Shown here: positions 13,713 through 27,248 of the stretch, piece after piece
How positions within the stretch are numbered: the stretch's first letter is position 1
Layout of the letters: each line of letters starts with the position of its first letter
Assembly: GCA_910591455.2 (NCBI GenBank)
Contig: OU342819.1
Coordinates: 14,486,262 to 14,550,261 of the forward strand
DNA: 64,000 nt
Direction of reading: 5' to 3'
DNA from: Pholis gunnellus
Taxonomy: Eukaryota; Chordata; Actinopteri; Perciformes; Pholidae
The notes under the pieces: model-generated
Seen by the model: the letters and a program-made list of their open reading frames with translations, nothing else
Databases searched by the model: none
Told to the model about the DNA's origin: nothing
Made by a program: the position numbers and the translations under genes

Positions 13713-16700
13713 CTTATTTTTTTTACAGTACTTTAGAAAAGGAACAGTATGAATTCACACCATGAATGTTTTTGGCATCACAGATGGGTAATAATTCATA
13801 TAACAATTATTATGTCACTTTAGACATTTGCTCTCTAGTTAATCTCTTATTCTCACGGCTCACAATTATTCTTTTTTTCACTGAATAAACAGGCAGCTAA
13901 AGCTAATTGCGATTCCCTAAGCACCATGGGAACTTGAAACCTCAGCTTGTAGCTTTATCCTGAATACTGAGTTTCAGCTGCCTGTACCTATTATAGGCTA
14001 ACATGCCAGAGCCTATCTTGTTCTGTTGAATTCAATTTGGCCAAAAGTTATCCGGGCTACAGATAGCATGCTCTACTACTCTAGTTATAGGAAACTTCCA
14101 CGCAGAAAGTAGCTGTCATGAAGGACCAGCGCACAATGTACACTAAATGCTTCGGCAGTGGCATCAATATGCTATAAAAACTCATTAAAGCATTCTATGT
14201 TCTGTCATGGAAATTAATTCCGGAAGACGAATCTGCGATGTGTCACCTTGGATATGATTTCAGTCCATCCATGCATAAACGAGTTATTTAAAGCCATGAA
14301 TTGGATATGGAATGCGAGGAAAGGGAGAGTGAGGAGAGAAAGATCCAAAAACAGAGATGGAGAGAGAAAAGGGGAGGATGAAACCAACTCACCTGGAAGA
14401 GAGGAGACAGAAAGAGTCTATGACAGCCTGGCATAATGAGATTTGGTTGTCTGTGTAGCTTTCTATTCACCTGAAAGGGAATAAACATAAAAAAACACAC
14501 TCCATTCTCCGCTCACATCTTTTCAAACCCGTCATTGCTCCATATCCATTCCACCCACTCTTGGTGATCTCAGCATCTGGTGGATCAATCATCTGTTTGT
14601 TATAAATTGAGTCTCTTTTTTTTTTTTTTTACCAAGTTTCAAAGGCAGAGAAATGTAAATTTGACCAATACGTCTGATCCAACCATATGTTCCTTTGCAA
14701 ACACGCAAGCTACATACCCCAGCTGTCATTGGATGTTTTTGCCACACGTGCTTTTTTGGTTTTAATCTTGCTTTTTTCGTGTCGAGATACTGCTGTGAGC
14801 GATGATGGGAAACAAATGCAGCAGGAGTTTTAGCGCTGGATAATCTATGTCTGCATTCCTCTTTGTCGGTTGTGGACACAAAAATACTGACGTTACAATA
14901 ACAGCTCAATCTATATGATAAAATGTATCTGCTGCGCAAAGCAGGTGTCCTCTCCCTCTGAAAGGGCTGGTATTTTAATGGCTTGCACTGTGTTCCCTTT
15001 TTGACAGGCAATACTCTTTTTAGTTTTAGGAGAATAGGGATAAACATAGACATGTGTGCATGTTGCACAGACAGACATACACCAGCCCACATCTTGGTCT
15101 GTTTTCATCACTTTTATTCTCCAGCCCTGATCTGCATTAATATGAAAACCCTGTTTATTGATTGCCTTGGTTTCTCTCTGCACGTTTACCTGTCTGCTCA
15201 CAAGCAGCAGGGCTGTAAGAGACATGCAGAATAAAGGAATATCAGTATGGATCTGGCCTACCTCTGTCTTCTCTCTGACCTCTACAGGACTCCCAGTCTG
15301 TGAAGATGGGGCAAAGATGCACGCTTGCTAACTTGCCAATGTGGTCAAGTATATTATTTGAGTGGTGTTCTTTTCCCCCCAAAAAAATCTTTTTTTGTGT
15401 GCTGCACTAGCTGTTGTTGGATTGCAGAAGGACTTGTAAAGGCTTTCCATGTGTGAGTGTGTACGCAATGTTTGTGTGCAAGCCGTGACTGCAGTATTTT
15501 GTTCTGAGTCAGATCCTGTGAATAGCTCGGCTAATTTTTCCATTTATCCCTGACTCTGCGTTTACAAATCGGCCCTGTCACATCCTATTCATCGGTTCCC
15601 GGCCTTTCATTTATTCAACATCCTCCTCTTCTTTTATCACATTCTCTCCGTTTTTCATATTCTCCTTGAACCAATTGGTCCATTTGCACCCAGACCCACA
15701 GCGTTGTGCCAAAGAAATGTTTAGTCCAAGTATGTCAAGGGTGTTTTTCTGTGAAATCCCATCCTCCTGTAAACTTCTTTTTTACCCATTTGTCTTCTTT
15801 ATGTCCTCATTTGACCCTTTCCCCCCTTAATTTGTAGTCCATTTTCCAATTGCATACCACATTGGAATATTTAGTCTATATTTGCTTACATTAGGCCAGT
15901 GAGTCCACAGGAATAACAAGCCTTGGGAACATTTGTAGTTCAGAAATGCGTGACAACACACACCAGGTCCCCTCTATGTAAAATTGTAGATGAATATTTA
16001 TAATTCCCCCCATCTGTTCGATGAATAATCCCCATCAGCCTAATTTGCTCAGACAGTGGACTTAGTAGAGCAGCCAATCACAGCCCACTTTGACTTGAAG
16101 GCTTACAGTCAAAAATATTTTCAAGAAGATGAGTGCACCAAAGCTTAGCTACTCATTATACCGTGGCACTGATTTAGCTTTTGTCCCTACCTGCCGTCTG
16201 AATATTCTTATCCCTTGCCATCGTTGTGACTGTGCATTTATGATCCTCAATATAATTCAATTTACAGAGCTCACAATGGTCTGGGTATTCATTGGAACTG
16301 TATGAATCACAGCATGTCTGTCTGTTCTGTCCCATCCGTCCTCCATTAGTCTGAGTGAGGACAGGGCTCGGTGGATTGATGAATGGAGGAAGTGGCAGAC
16401 GGGGCATTTCCTTTACTACTCTTTTCAGCGATAGCCAAACTGCCTTTCAACCGGTTCAGTGGTTTATTGCCGCTTAACACTGAATGTGTGCGTCTGTGGG
16501 TATACATTTTCCTGTGAAAACGCAATAAATCTGCTGTGGTGTTTTGAGTGTATTTTTGTAGTGGAACCTCATTTCCTTTATGCGCTGGCAGATTGTTGCT
16601 GTCTCTGAGTGGGGAGTCTGAGTGGAAAGGTGGCTTTCTGCCATCGAAAAAACCCTGTGACAGCGCAATGTATATGGCTGGGCTTTCACTGCCCCGGGCT

Positions 16701-19700
16701 CCGTATGAATTCACTCACAGTCGGTTTGTTTACTCACATTCAACTGCAGCAGATAGTAGTATCAGGCTGGTCTATGGTATACCATGTTTACTTTTCATTA
16801 CCCAGCTTCTCAAGGAGTTCATCAGATTCTTCTTTGAAAGTTATATTTAACATTTCTATTTCTGTCTCTTAAATAAGGCCATAGACAAGGCATTTAACTC
16901 AAAAGGATATGAAGCTATCGTCTGTTTAGAGGACTTTAACGTATTTCAACTTCAAAGTCTCCAACTCTTTATTTTGGCAGCTTCACAATCTTACCTAAAT
17001 GCACATTTTCAAAAACAGCTCATCTTGTCTTATTTAAATCAAAATGTTGTGTTTTTTTTTCACCATGACTATGTAACTTTTACTGAACAACCAGTCATTG
17101 TTTTCACTAGTTACCAATCCCAGCTGAGCGTAAAGCAAAGAGTTGCAGCGATTCAGTTCAGATTTGTTCTGACTACCTCTTGCCTCCAACATGTCTGAGT
17201 GGCAGGTTACCAAAACAATGGCTAGTGCAGCTTCTGTATCTGAGTTGTGAGATTTTACACGCCCTGAACACATGGTCATTGTGAATATTTAACCAAATAC
17301 CAATATGTGACAAATAAAATAAGTCAACGTTTTCCACTTTGGTTCAGGCGACTCGGGCTTATTCATCAAATTAGTGCCACTGATTTCTCAAACCAATTTG
17401 CCTTCTGGGAACTGTGGTGGAGAATGTAAACAGTGGAGTGTAACATCTGTGCAGTACTTGTTTACTATGTGTTTTTTTTTGAGCCACTGCTCCATATAAT
17501 CTTATAAGACCATCATTTGCTTTTGCAGGTACACACCAGCAGTGTGCCTGCCGATGGTGAATTTGTGTCATAATATGCATATGGCTCCACATGTTTGTGT
17601 ATGCGTGTGTGTTCTAGTGGGTCCATGTCACAACTTATCCTGGGGTTGGACCACAGCTGTGAGAGATTTTAATCGACTTCAGGGGGACTAGGAAGGTAGG
17701 TTAGTATGCTGTTTGTGTATGTGTGTGTGTCGGCGAACAGGCACATTAATGTGGCGTTAGCATAGCTATCAATGTCACAGCTGGGAAGGAGCATTCATGT
17801 TGTAAATATAATTTGTATACTTCCATGTGCATGCATGCATTTATTTGTGGTGACGTAAAATGTCACACCTTATGGGAGGCAGGAGGTTTTGATGTGGCAC
17901 GTGCACCATTTTCCATGCCCTAAAATATCTCATGGGCATTCAATCAGCTATGAGGTGGTGGAAAGGTCAGTGAAGGTTGGTGGGAAATATGGCTGGCCTT
18001 CATGGCGGGAGTCTGAGGCAGCTGGTCGTTTCCACCTGGAAACATTGAGGTCTCATTACTGATGAATCACCACTGACCACCCTACACAAAGAGTACGCAA
18101 TACACACTTGGAATATGTGACAGATCAGAAATCAGAATCTAAAACACAGCTTCCATGCCATGATTGATGACGTACAGCACCAGTGTGATGATGGTCAGTT
18201 TATAAGTCAGAGGAAAGTGAAATTAATAGAAAATAGGTCACTCTGTGAAGGCCGCCGCTTAAGAGCATGTATGAGAGGAATGGGGATTGCACACACACAA
18301 ACACGCTCACACATTCACACAAACACGCGGTCCAGCTGTTACGTTTCCTCCGTAGACAAACTCTCGTCTACCTCTCATCTGACCTGAAATGAATGAGCCG
18401 AATGTGCCCGTCTTCTCTTTTAATGTGGTCATTGGTCTGTGAGTGTGCGATGCGAGCTTGTGTGTTGGCTTCTGCCCACATTTGTTGGAATATTCAATGC
18501 TATGAACCTGCTCTTAGCACAGGTCTCTGCGGCTGTTATTAACAGTTCAGCTCAAGTTCAAGACAGTTAGTTAGACAGTTCGAGATGTATTACAATCTTA
18601 GAAAGATAAGGGTGATGCAATGTGCTGTTGTTTGTATCTCTGAAACTAATCTGAATCATGGGAGCCTTGTCTGTAACAACAGTGCTTATCCACATTGTCT
18701 ATTCCTCTAAATAACTTCACTAATCTATACCAAAGAAATACTCCCTTAAAGCTGTTGATTAGGGCTGGGGTCATATTATAATATTGGCTTAAATCTTATT
18801 GTGAACATGTGATTGAGCTTGAGTGATTGATCGATCATCGCATCGTACATCGGCTTTTAGGCAATTAATCAAAGCGTTACGTCACAATGTGGAGAAAAAG
18901 AAAAAGAAAAAAACGTTTTTACAAGTTGGCAAGAGTGAGAAAGTGAAAAGTCAAGTGGACACGTAGGATGAAAAAAGTCACAGCACAAGCAATTAGTTGA
19001 AGTTAGTTTAAAGTTTGGTATTGGTCACAGCTGTCTAAGGTCAGTACAACACGTCTCTTTGCATCAATGGCTTAGATCAGAGAGTTATTTTAAAGAAGAT
19101 CAGAAAGCCACAGCTTCACTTCTGCATGTCTTCTTCTCCCGAACCCCCTGTGTATCCAATATACATCTGACCACAATAGCTGCATTTATGATGCAGTTTT
19201 GTAGAATATACTGTATATATGTATAAGTATGTGTTGTATCATTTTTGTTGCGGTCTGTGATTGGGTAACTCACTAAAGTTGTTTTTCAAAAACATAAAAG
19301 CACAGTGGAAGTGAGAGCATTACTCCAAATTACACTAGCAGAGGCTTTCTCCCAGCGACTAGCCCGGCCGTAGGAGTCTTATTCAAAGCCAAGCTGACAT
19401 GAAGGTGAAGTACAAAAACCTTCTGCTGCCTCTCAGAGGTGAACCGAGCACAAGAGCGAGAGGAGGAGGAGGAGGAGGAGAGAAGTGAGGGAAGAGCGAA
19501 CTTGACAGTTGGCGTTCAGAGAGCGTTTTCTGCTGACAGGTGCCGCCTAGCCGGGGTCAAAGGCAGGAATTGAGATGAAAAGGAGGAGAGAAAAAAGGAG
19601 TGAATATTGGGGATTGGAAAGTGATGAAGAGGGGCGGACAAAGGGTGAGAGGACATAAAAGCTTTGGTGGGATGTTGTGTGGTACACCTTTATCTTTCAC

Positions 19701-20409
19701 TGTGAAATAAAGTCGGCATTTTACTTTAGAACAAACAGCCCCCCCCCCCCAACAAAAAAAAACAGAAATAATAATAACTCAGCTTGATCGTATCACTCTA
19801 AGCTGTTGGTTTTTCATTTTGTACTGATATCATGCGGCTCCGTCACAATGCGTTTTCCATTTGGTGGCGGGGACGGGGGTGCTGCAGTGTAATCCTCTCG
19901 CACAATAATACATTTATTCAATCCACAGCCAGAGGATCAGTTGACATGTTTGCTCTCATAAGCTCCTTCTTTCTCCCCCGTGTCTCATTCTCCCCATCAC
20001 CTTCCTTCAACCCTTAAAAACCTCAGTTTTCACAAACATGCTGCGATTTTTGTTTAAGGAGTGAGTCACCTGTTACAGGTTATCTCACCTGTTAAGTTGT
20101 AAAATCTTGTATATATGTACAATAAATGCTGCGTGGCACAGAGTCCAGGCGAATGGTGCAGATGGAAAGATAGGACCTTCTAGAGCATTTAAAGAAGGGA
20201 GACAAGGGCGAGGGAGAGGATGAGATTAAAAGGGGTCGAGTCAAGGAGAGGAGATGAGGACGAAAGAGGGGAAGTGAGGACAGATGACAAAAGGAGAAGA
20301 GAGCCAGGCCTTATCAGCATTCACTCATCCTACAGTGGATGAAATTACCCTTCTCTGTCTTGCAGTCACTGCTATCTGCCCGGGCTGGGGATTTGCAATG
20401 GTCATAAAT

Positions 20410-20474
20410 CTGTGTGTGTGTGTGTGTGTGTGTAATGTGTGCATATATGTGTGTGTATGCGAGACATGAGAAAA

Positions 20475-20505
<31 letters not shown>
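20410..20505 (+). repeat. Two (TG)n runs with a TG-poor gap
   Basis: Pure runs at about 20410-20433 and 20478-20505. Confidence 0.9.
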
Positions 20506-20508
<3 letters not shown>

Positions 20509-22798
20509 CGCAGGTGGGTGTTTGTTTAGATTCCTTGTTAAGATGAAAGGACTTTGTGGACAGAATAAAATTCACGGGAAATGAATCCGCGGCATGAGGA
20601 ATGAGCACAAATAAATCATACGCGCGTGGGACTGATTCATCTCGCCAAAGCCAAAGTAAGGCCTCAGATGCCCTGCATTCTTCAGCATACTAATAGTAAA
20701 ACAACATTAGTAACAATTAAGTGTGGGTGTCTTCGCTTTCCTGAAATCTTTTGAAGGGAGCATTCTTGTGTGCGTGTGTGAGTGCAGATTTGCCTGCACT
20801 GAGACACTAGTTAAAAGAGCCCTCTGGTTGATGAATTCTCTTTAGACAAAAAGCTGATTTAATTGGGCTGCTCCCCAATCTTTTCACCGATAAGGACGCC
20901 TTGATAAAAGATAATTCCCCTCTTTCCTCGTTGCTTCTCACATTTCTTCCTTCAGCTTTATCCGCAACATCTCTTAATTTCTTTTCATTTCCCACCATTC
21001 CTTCACCCTTTCGCTTTTCCCCTTCTCCTCTGCGCATGCAGTCTATTCTCTCTCTCCCTTTCCAGAGCTCTCTCCTCTCTCTGCCCCTCTAATTTATTTT
21101 CGCTGTGTGCTGTGTGTGAAATGCTAAATTAGAAGTCGGGTAAAAAGAGTGCCTGGGAGCAAGAGACATCAATAGCTTCCTTTTAATTCTGAGAACTCCC
21201 TCGCTCTCCCCCTTCCTCCTTTCTCTCTCTCTATATATCCCCCTTCCTCTCTCTCCTTTCCCCTGCTAATAAAGCCAAATTGGCAAGAAAGCTAGTGACC
21301 TCTACCCTCCCCTCCTTTCTTGTCTCTTGCTTAAAGAACCATGTCGGGGGATGAAATGACAATGACAAAAAGGCTGATGTCATTTTCCATCCGAAAAAAT
21401 GTCACCCGCACATAAAGTTCCTTTCATTTTTACCTTTTTTTTAAAGAAAATCTCCCTTTAATGCTCCATAACGTCTAATCTGTTTGCTTCAGGTGCCATT
21501 CTTTTGTGCCCGCCCTCTCTCACAAAAGACCTATTTTCCTTCTTTCTTTTAGTCTGCCTTCTTTTTGGCATTCTCAAGGGAAAATTTGGTTTGAACTTTC
21601 TTTTTTAATGTCTGACTCACTTGGTATGTATTTAATAAGTCTGCCTGCCAGCCATACCTGCCTGCCTGCTTCTCTGACTGTCATCCTTTTGAAGGAGTTG
21701 CTGCACAGCGACCCGTAGGTTGGAGAGACTTTCGCAAAGTTTAGATTTAACAATCGCACATTCTTTTTCATCCACATGTCTTCCCTGACCTTGAGGGACA
21801 CTTCTTTTAGTTTTTTACGCTGACAGTCTGTTTTGTTAAAAGAAAAAGAAAAAAAAAAGAACTTCTTCAGTCCTTTAACTTGGACAGGGCCGTTTTTGAA
21901 TTCCCGAAGGGCAGGCGAGAGTTGAGCGCACCTGTCATTCGCTTGTCCTCTCTTTTCACAACGTTGGCTATGAATTATAACTACAGTGTTTTACTCTCTT
22001 TATCCTTCCCTAGGCATGCAGGGAGCTGAGCATTATATGCATGTACTCACACACAAACTCTGGATCCTCATGAGTTATTAATATATTGTACAGAGCAGCA
22101 TTTCCTCCATAGCTTATTTCCATTTCCTTTGTTGTCTTCCTTTTCTATCGCCCTCCTATGTTGCTCTCTCTTGTGATACTCCCTATGCTTTTGCCTCTTT
22201 CTTTAGCATCACACCAAAAAATGACATAGACGTAAACAACTTTGGACTGGCAACACTTTCTTTTATAAGTGCATAATCTGCTGTCACTTCATTCCTATTT
22301 TTCACATTTATCCTTTTTCTCTTTTCAGTAAGTGCCATGATCCCACTTTTTGTTCTAGTGTTTGTGTGTGTGCCAGTGTGTTTGTGTTCAGTTTCTGTGT
22401 CTATGCAAGTGTGTCCTGTCCCTCCGGGAGTATTTACACATTAAGTTTGAGCCTGTGATTATTTTGACTTGGTTGCTGTGTTGTACTCAGAAGAGCCGAG
22501 GCACTAATATAATTGCCAATTAAATTAAGGAAGCAAGCTTTCCACACACCCCCCGGTGAGTTTGCACAGTGTCTCCTGAAGTGCTCTGCACACATGCACT
22601 CAATACTCCGACGAACAGACCCCCTGAAGTAATAAGGTTCCAAAAATGTTTTAAGATAAGCTAAATGTGGAATCGTATATGGATTCTTCTCCGCCACGGC
22701 CGCCCCTTTACTGTCAGGAAACACACTTTTCACAGTCAACTCTTGATCGTGAGCCGAGGCCTGGTTTTCTCGACCATTGAGTATGTTGTGAAAGGGTT

Positions 22799-22835
22799 TG
22801 ATTGCTTGATGAAAATAAAATTCATCAAGCAATCA
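22799..22835. repeat. Perfect 15-bp hairpin with 7-base loop
   Basis: TGATTGCTTGATGAA (22799-22813) is the exact reverse complement of 22821-22835, around the loop AATAAAA. The 3' arm overlaps a direct repeat of AATCATTTTG. Confidence 0.85.
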
Positions 22836-24174
22836 TTTTGGTTAATCATTTTGAGGTGATGTTACAGTGATGGAAGTACTTCGACACAATATCAAGTCAT
22901 GCATTACAAATCTTATTCAAAAGTACGAGAAACTTTAAACATTGTGTTGATTTTCTGGGTCCCTGTGGACAAAAATGAGAGTGTTTCCAAGCAATAGATT
23001 CCCCTGATAAAACCTCTTTACTCCAAAAGGGTATCAGGCATCTGAAACATGATACAAATACTTTTTTTTGTAAGAGTTCAAAACCTTAAAAGGCTGGGAA
23101 CCACTTATATCTATAATGATTTAATGAGCTTACATTTTATTAAAATGTTTTTATTAAAAAAAACGAATGTGTCTTAAGTCAATGTACTTTCCACCGCTGA
23201 ATGTTTCTAATTAGAGAAAGACCAACAGTTCACATGCACAAGAACTACGCATCCACCATTGATGAACCTCGGGCCAAACAGTGAAGCAGGGAGTCTGCAT
23301 TAGTATGGGAAACACCCCTCTCCTCAACTTTGTAATATACACTCTGCTCTGCCCATTACTGGAAGCCCAATGGGAGAGAGGTTTGTTTAGCTCTGCTCCA
23401 ATGGGAGTGGATGTTGTTTGAAGGCCTGCCATTTCAATCAGGCTGGTTGTTAAGCTGTTGTTGTTTTTTTGGGGAACCTGGCCAGGCTCATTGCCAGTGG
23501 GACACATGTGGTTCATCACGCCTGTAATTGGATTTGATTTTGCGTTCTCCGCTTTTTCCCGATGTTCAATTAGGGGACTTTGCCACTGAAGAATAGTCCT
23601 ATAGCGCAAAGGGAAGCAAGACAGACCGAAAGAGGGAAAGACTGACATGGAGCCCAAAGTGAGCTTGCATGGTCATTAGTGATTTGGGAAAAGTGGGCAA
23701 AGTTAATTAGTATATATGGGTATTTGGCAGTTTATAATTAGTTTGGCTCCTACCCAAGTGTATGGAAGCAGTTGTATACAGGCTTTACGTGATTGTATTC
23801 AAGACCAGTGTTCCCCCCCCCCCCGTGTGCATGTTAGTGTATCAATTCAACTGCGACACTAAGGCATGGGAGGAGAGGGAGTGATATATGCGAGAAGCGG
23901 CATCGATTATGACATGGCCTTCCTCTCAGGGGGAACCATGGTCAGGCCATTTGTTTGACAGGAAAAGAGTGGGGGAAGTCTATTAGCCTGGTGCCCTCAT
24001 GGACTGATGACGGTCAGCTGTAGCGGCAGGGGTCGAGCCCGCTGGGACCGGCCCAGGGCAGCGAGAGAGGGGGAGAAAGATAGAGGGGAGATGGGACTAA
24101 CGACTCTCCCAAAAGCCCAAGGGTACTTTGAAGGTCAAGATCTTTGTACGGCGTCACATTTCATCTGAAAGTGG

Positions 24175-24176
<2 letters not shown>

Positions 24177-24226
<50 letters not shown>

Positions 24227-24241
24227 AGTGTGTGTGAGAGA
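24177..24241 (+). repeat. (TG)n microsatellite grading into TGAG
   Basis: About 23 pure units, then GAGAGTGTGTGTGAGAG. Confidence 0.95.
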
Positions 24242-26879
24242 GAAAGAAAGGTAGGGTAAAGGGGTTCCAGTCATGGCTTTCACCTTCCCCTTTTATTATG
24301 TTAGAAAATCTAATTATAATGGTCATATGACACATCCCACAAGGTTTTTGCCTAAAAGTCTGAAACTTTTCTTCAAAAAAAATCATGTGTAGTACAGTCA
24401 CAAGTGAAGGAATTCTCAAATATTCAATTTTCTGCTCAAGAAGATTCAGAGGAGTATTATTGGAAGCTTTTTTCCCCCTTGATTCACCGTGATGGCTCAC
24501 TGCTATTGTTGGGTTGTTCTTTGTCCCTGCCAAATAACCTACTTTGATGTTGCCAGAAACATAAAATAACATATATCAAAGGGGATTTTATAAAGCCGTC
24601 CACACATTAGGGGTACCAAATTTACCTCATTTTTTTATTTAGCTGGATACTTACCAAGGTTAAATATGTAGATGAGCTGCAGTTCATCCGATTACCATAC
24701 ATTTTTTCTGACTGAATGAGAGTTGATGTCTGGCTTATTTGACATCTCTGAAAAGCAATGGAGTGCAAAAGACAGCGTTCTCCGGTGCTGAACTTGGAAT
24801 ATTGTTGGAACAGAAGCAACAGCATCCATCTGCGAACATGTATTTATATATGTAGGGAAAAAAGCCACCAGCGGGAAAAACAAAAAAGACTTATGCAAAA
24901 TGAATGTGGTAGATGTTCGCTAAAATGTAGACCAAACAACGGCTAGAAACATACTGTGATAAAATAATGATATAGCAAAATTACCTAAATATTCAAGTAT
25001 AAGACTCAACGATTACACACCAGATTTGATCTGCTAGGAGCCAGTAAAAGTCAGAAAAATACAAAAAGGTAACTGTGCAAAAAAAATAATGCAAATCCAT
25101 TCCCAAAAATGTCTCTGAATTTTTTTTCACCATGACAGAGCTAACCTGAACGGTCATGTTCAAACTCCAGTAACTGGCTTTGGGGTTGAATGGCGTTGAA
25201 TCAACTGAGAGAAGCAAACAACTATTTATGGGTCAATTGTGCATATTACCGCTTGCAGCATTTTAAGCAACCACAATTAGTCAAGCTACTTGGCTACCAA
25301 CAATTGCTAAGTGGCCTCCTTCCTGACTGTGCAGCGTTAGCCTCAAGCTAATGCAACATCCGCTCACTGCTTTCACTGTCATAGATCAAATTTGGGCCCT
25401 GATTCCGACTTATCTAAATATCCCCAAAAGATGGTCCAAGCCTACGCTTATAGCCCTGAGCTGAGTTTGAGTTAGCAGCGCCACTCCTCTTTTTATCAGC
25501 CTTCAAACCTGCCTTGTTGTTTCCCCCTCCTGTCCTCCTGACGGCCCTCCTCACTGCTTCCCACACAACTTGACTGGCAGTGGTTCGCCCTTAGCATTAT
25601 ATTGTAATCTATGTCTGGCACCGAATGACCATCAGACAAGGTGCTCAGGTAAGCTAGGAATCCATTGGCGCCGGTATACAACACAGCATTAAATAATAGA
25701 CTTTTTGGTGATTTGTGAGAGTTGTAGAGCTTTGCTGTATATTTCAGTAGCGTTAAGCGTGCTATCACGGAGCTTGAGAAATGGTTTGTACAAGAGCAGA
25801 AAAGCTCACTGTTTAAACAGTGTGTCACGTTGTATTGTGCATCTGTGTTTGTGTACACATGAATGCACTCGTTGGAGAAACGAGCAACAGAAAGTGAAGA
25901 AAAGCAAGTTTGTCATTGGGTTCCAGGTCCCTCCAACAACTGTCATGTCCTTGGCTCTTCCATCTCTGCTGCTATATACTGCTCCATGTGGGCTGCAGGC
26001 GCAAGGCCAAAGAGATGAATCCATCCCGAGTCCTTGACTCTACAAACAACTGTCGTTGACAGAAGTGAGATTGATTTTTGTCTCCGGGGTGCAATTTGAG
26101 ATTCAGGCATAAACATGGTCATTTTCATTGCAATTCTGAAAGGTTATGTTGTCTGAAAAGGAATGAAATAATGAATAAAAATGAGTGCCTCTCGAAGCCA
26201 CACGGACTAAATTGCTACGGAGTCAAGTAAAGGGCTGTTACAAGAAATAGAGCGATGATTGTACAATTTGAGTGACAGAGAAAAACACAGTGCATTTACA
26301 GATTATTGGAGTAAAGAGAAATTTGTTCCAAAAAGAATAACAGTAGCAGATGAAATGCCAGAAATGATGCAGAAGATGTTTGTTTACACATGCGCAAAAA
26401 TGTTTTCAAGGTTGACAAACATACACTTTCTCGACGATGGTGGAAGATATTTCAACATGTAACAGCTTAATATCAGGGTTGCTTGAGTCATTTATGAGCT
26501 TTTGACATTACATTTCTATTCACGTAGGCTGTTCGGTTGATCATCAGCTTTCAGATCAACAGGGCTGACAGGAGAGAGTAATGGAAGTCGTTTTTTCTCA
26601 GAGCTATTCATTTTGCAGTATGAAAAATGGAGATTCACGTGTATTCAAGATGTCTTTTTGGGAAGGGAATGAGTTTCTCTCCCGTGACACGGAGCGAGCC
26701 ACCATGACGAGCCAATACCCGCACACAAAGAACACCATGCAGAACTTGTAGCCTGATGAGAATCTTCCTATTTCCTTAGATTTTCTACACCTGGAGGGAT
26801 TTAAAGGTATGATAACAGGAGAGATTCTTTGAAAATGTCTGTGTATTTTTTGAGTGTGTAGGGTGTTTGGCGTATTTTA

Positions 26880-27063
26880 CTTGTCTCGTGGGGACATTAA
26901 TCTGTCTACACAGTCATATTGTGAAGATTCTCCTTCCTTATGGGCACAGAATGCATGTACCCATAATGTAACCCACTATGGGTGAGGGTATGGATGAGGC
27001 TGGTAGTGGTTTTGGTTATGTTAAGTCTCCAGGAAATGAATTCGAGTCAAAGTAATGTCCCCA
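26880..27063 (+). repeat. Teleost repeat ending at a (TG)n microsatellite
   Basis: The segment runs from CTCGTGGGGACATT through ATGGGTGAGGGTATGGATGAGG to AAGTCTCCAGGAAATGAATT and AATGTCCCCAAAAGTCATG, then directly into (TG)n. I recognise the 'GTCTCCAGGAAATGAAT ... AATGTCCCCA' end followed by TG dinucleotides as a recurrent arrangement in teleost genomes. The class of the element is not clear to me. Confidence 0.6.
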
Positions 27064-27068
27064 AAAGT

Positions 27069-27070
<2 letters not shown>

Positions 27071-27107
<37 letters not shown>
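27071..27107 (+). repeat. (TG)n microsatellite
   Basis: About 18 pure units directly after the repeat at 26880-27063; inverted relative to the (CA)n at 27200. Confidence 0.95.
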
Positions 27108-27108
<1 letters not shown>

Positions 27109-27194
27109 TAGACTTGGCCCCAAGCTCGACTGTAGACGACCTGTCATAGATTGCTCCGCTCAGCATTACTTTAATATCCACTCATTCTCTTTAT

Positions 27195-27199
<5 letters not shown>

Positions 27200-27246
<47 letters not shown>
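27200..27246 (+). repeat. (CA)n microsatellite
   Basis: About 23 pure units, complementary to the (TG)n 92 bases upstream. Confidence 0.95.

Positions 27247-27248
<2 letters not shown>

Noticed and set aside
14589..15092. 167-codon open frame, minus strand
   Set aside because: No recognisable domain and a lysine run from poly-T; an overlapping frame of similar length is also open. It lacks splice or UTR context.
18764..18900. TAGGGCTGGGGTCATATT and ATCGATCATCGCATCG, reminiscent of hAT-type terminal and subterminal sequences
   Set aside because: Match is short and from memory only; no paired terminal repeat or target-site duplication was found.
19430..19580. Possible GC/purine-rich non-coding first exon ending at CAG|GTGCCG
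   Set aside because: No CpG island, core promoter or conservation evidence visible; a single donor-like site is not enough.
22434..22832. 132-codon open frame, minus strand
   Set aside because: No domain recognised, and it runs into the perfect hairpin at 22799-22835.
23211..23657. 148-codon open frame, minus strand
   Set aside because: No family motif recognised; length is within what chance allows in a moderately GC-rich patch. The DNA may be a conserved non-coding element, but this cannot be shown here.
24135..24572. 145-codon open frame, minus strand
   Set aside because: A His-Thr repeat from the (TG)n microsatellite lengthens an otherwise unremarkable frame.
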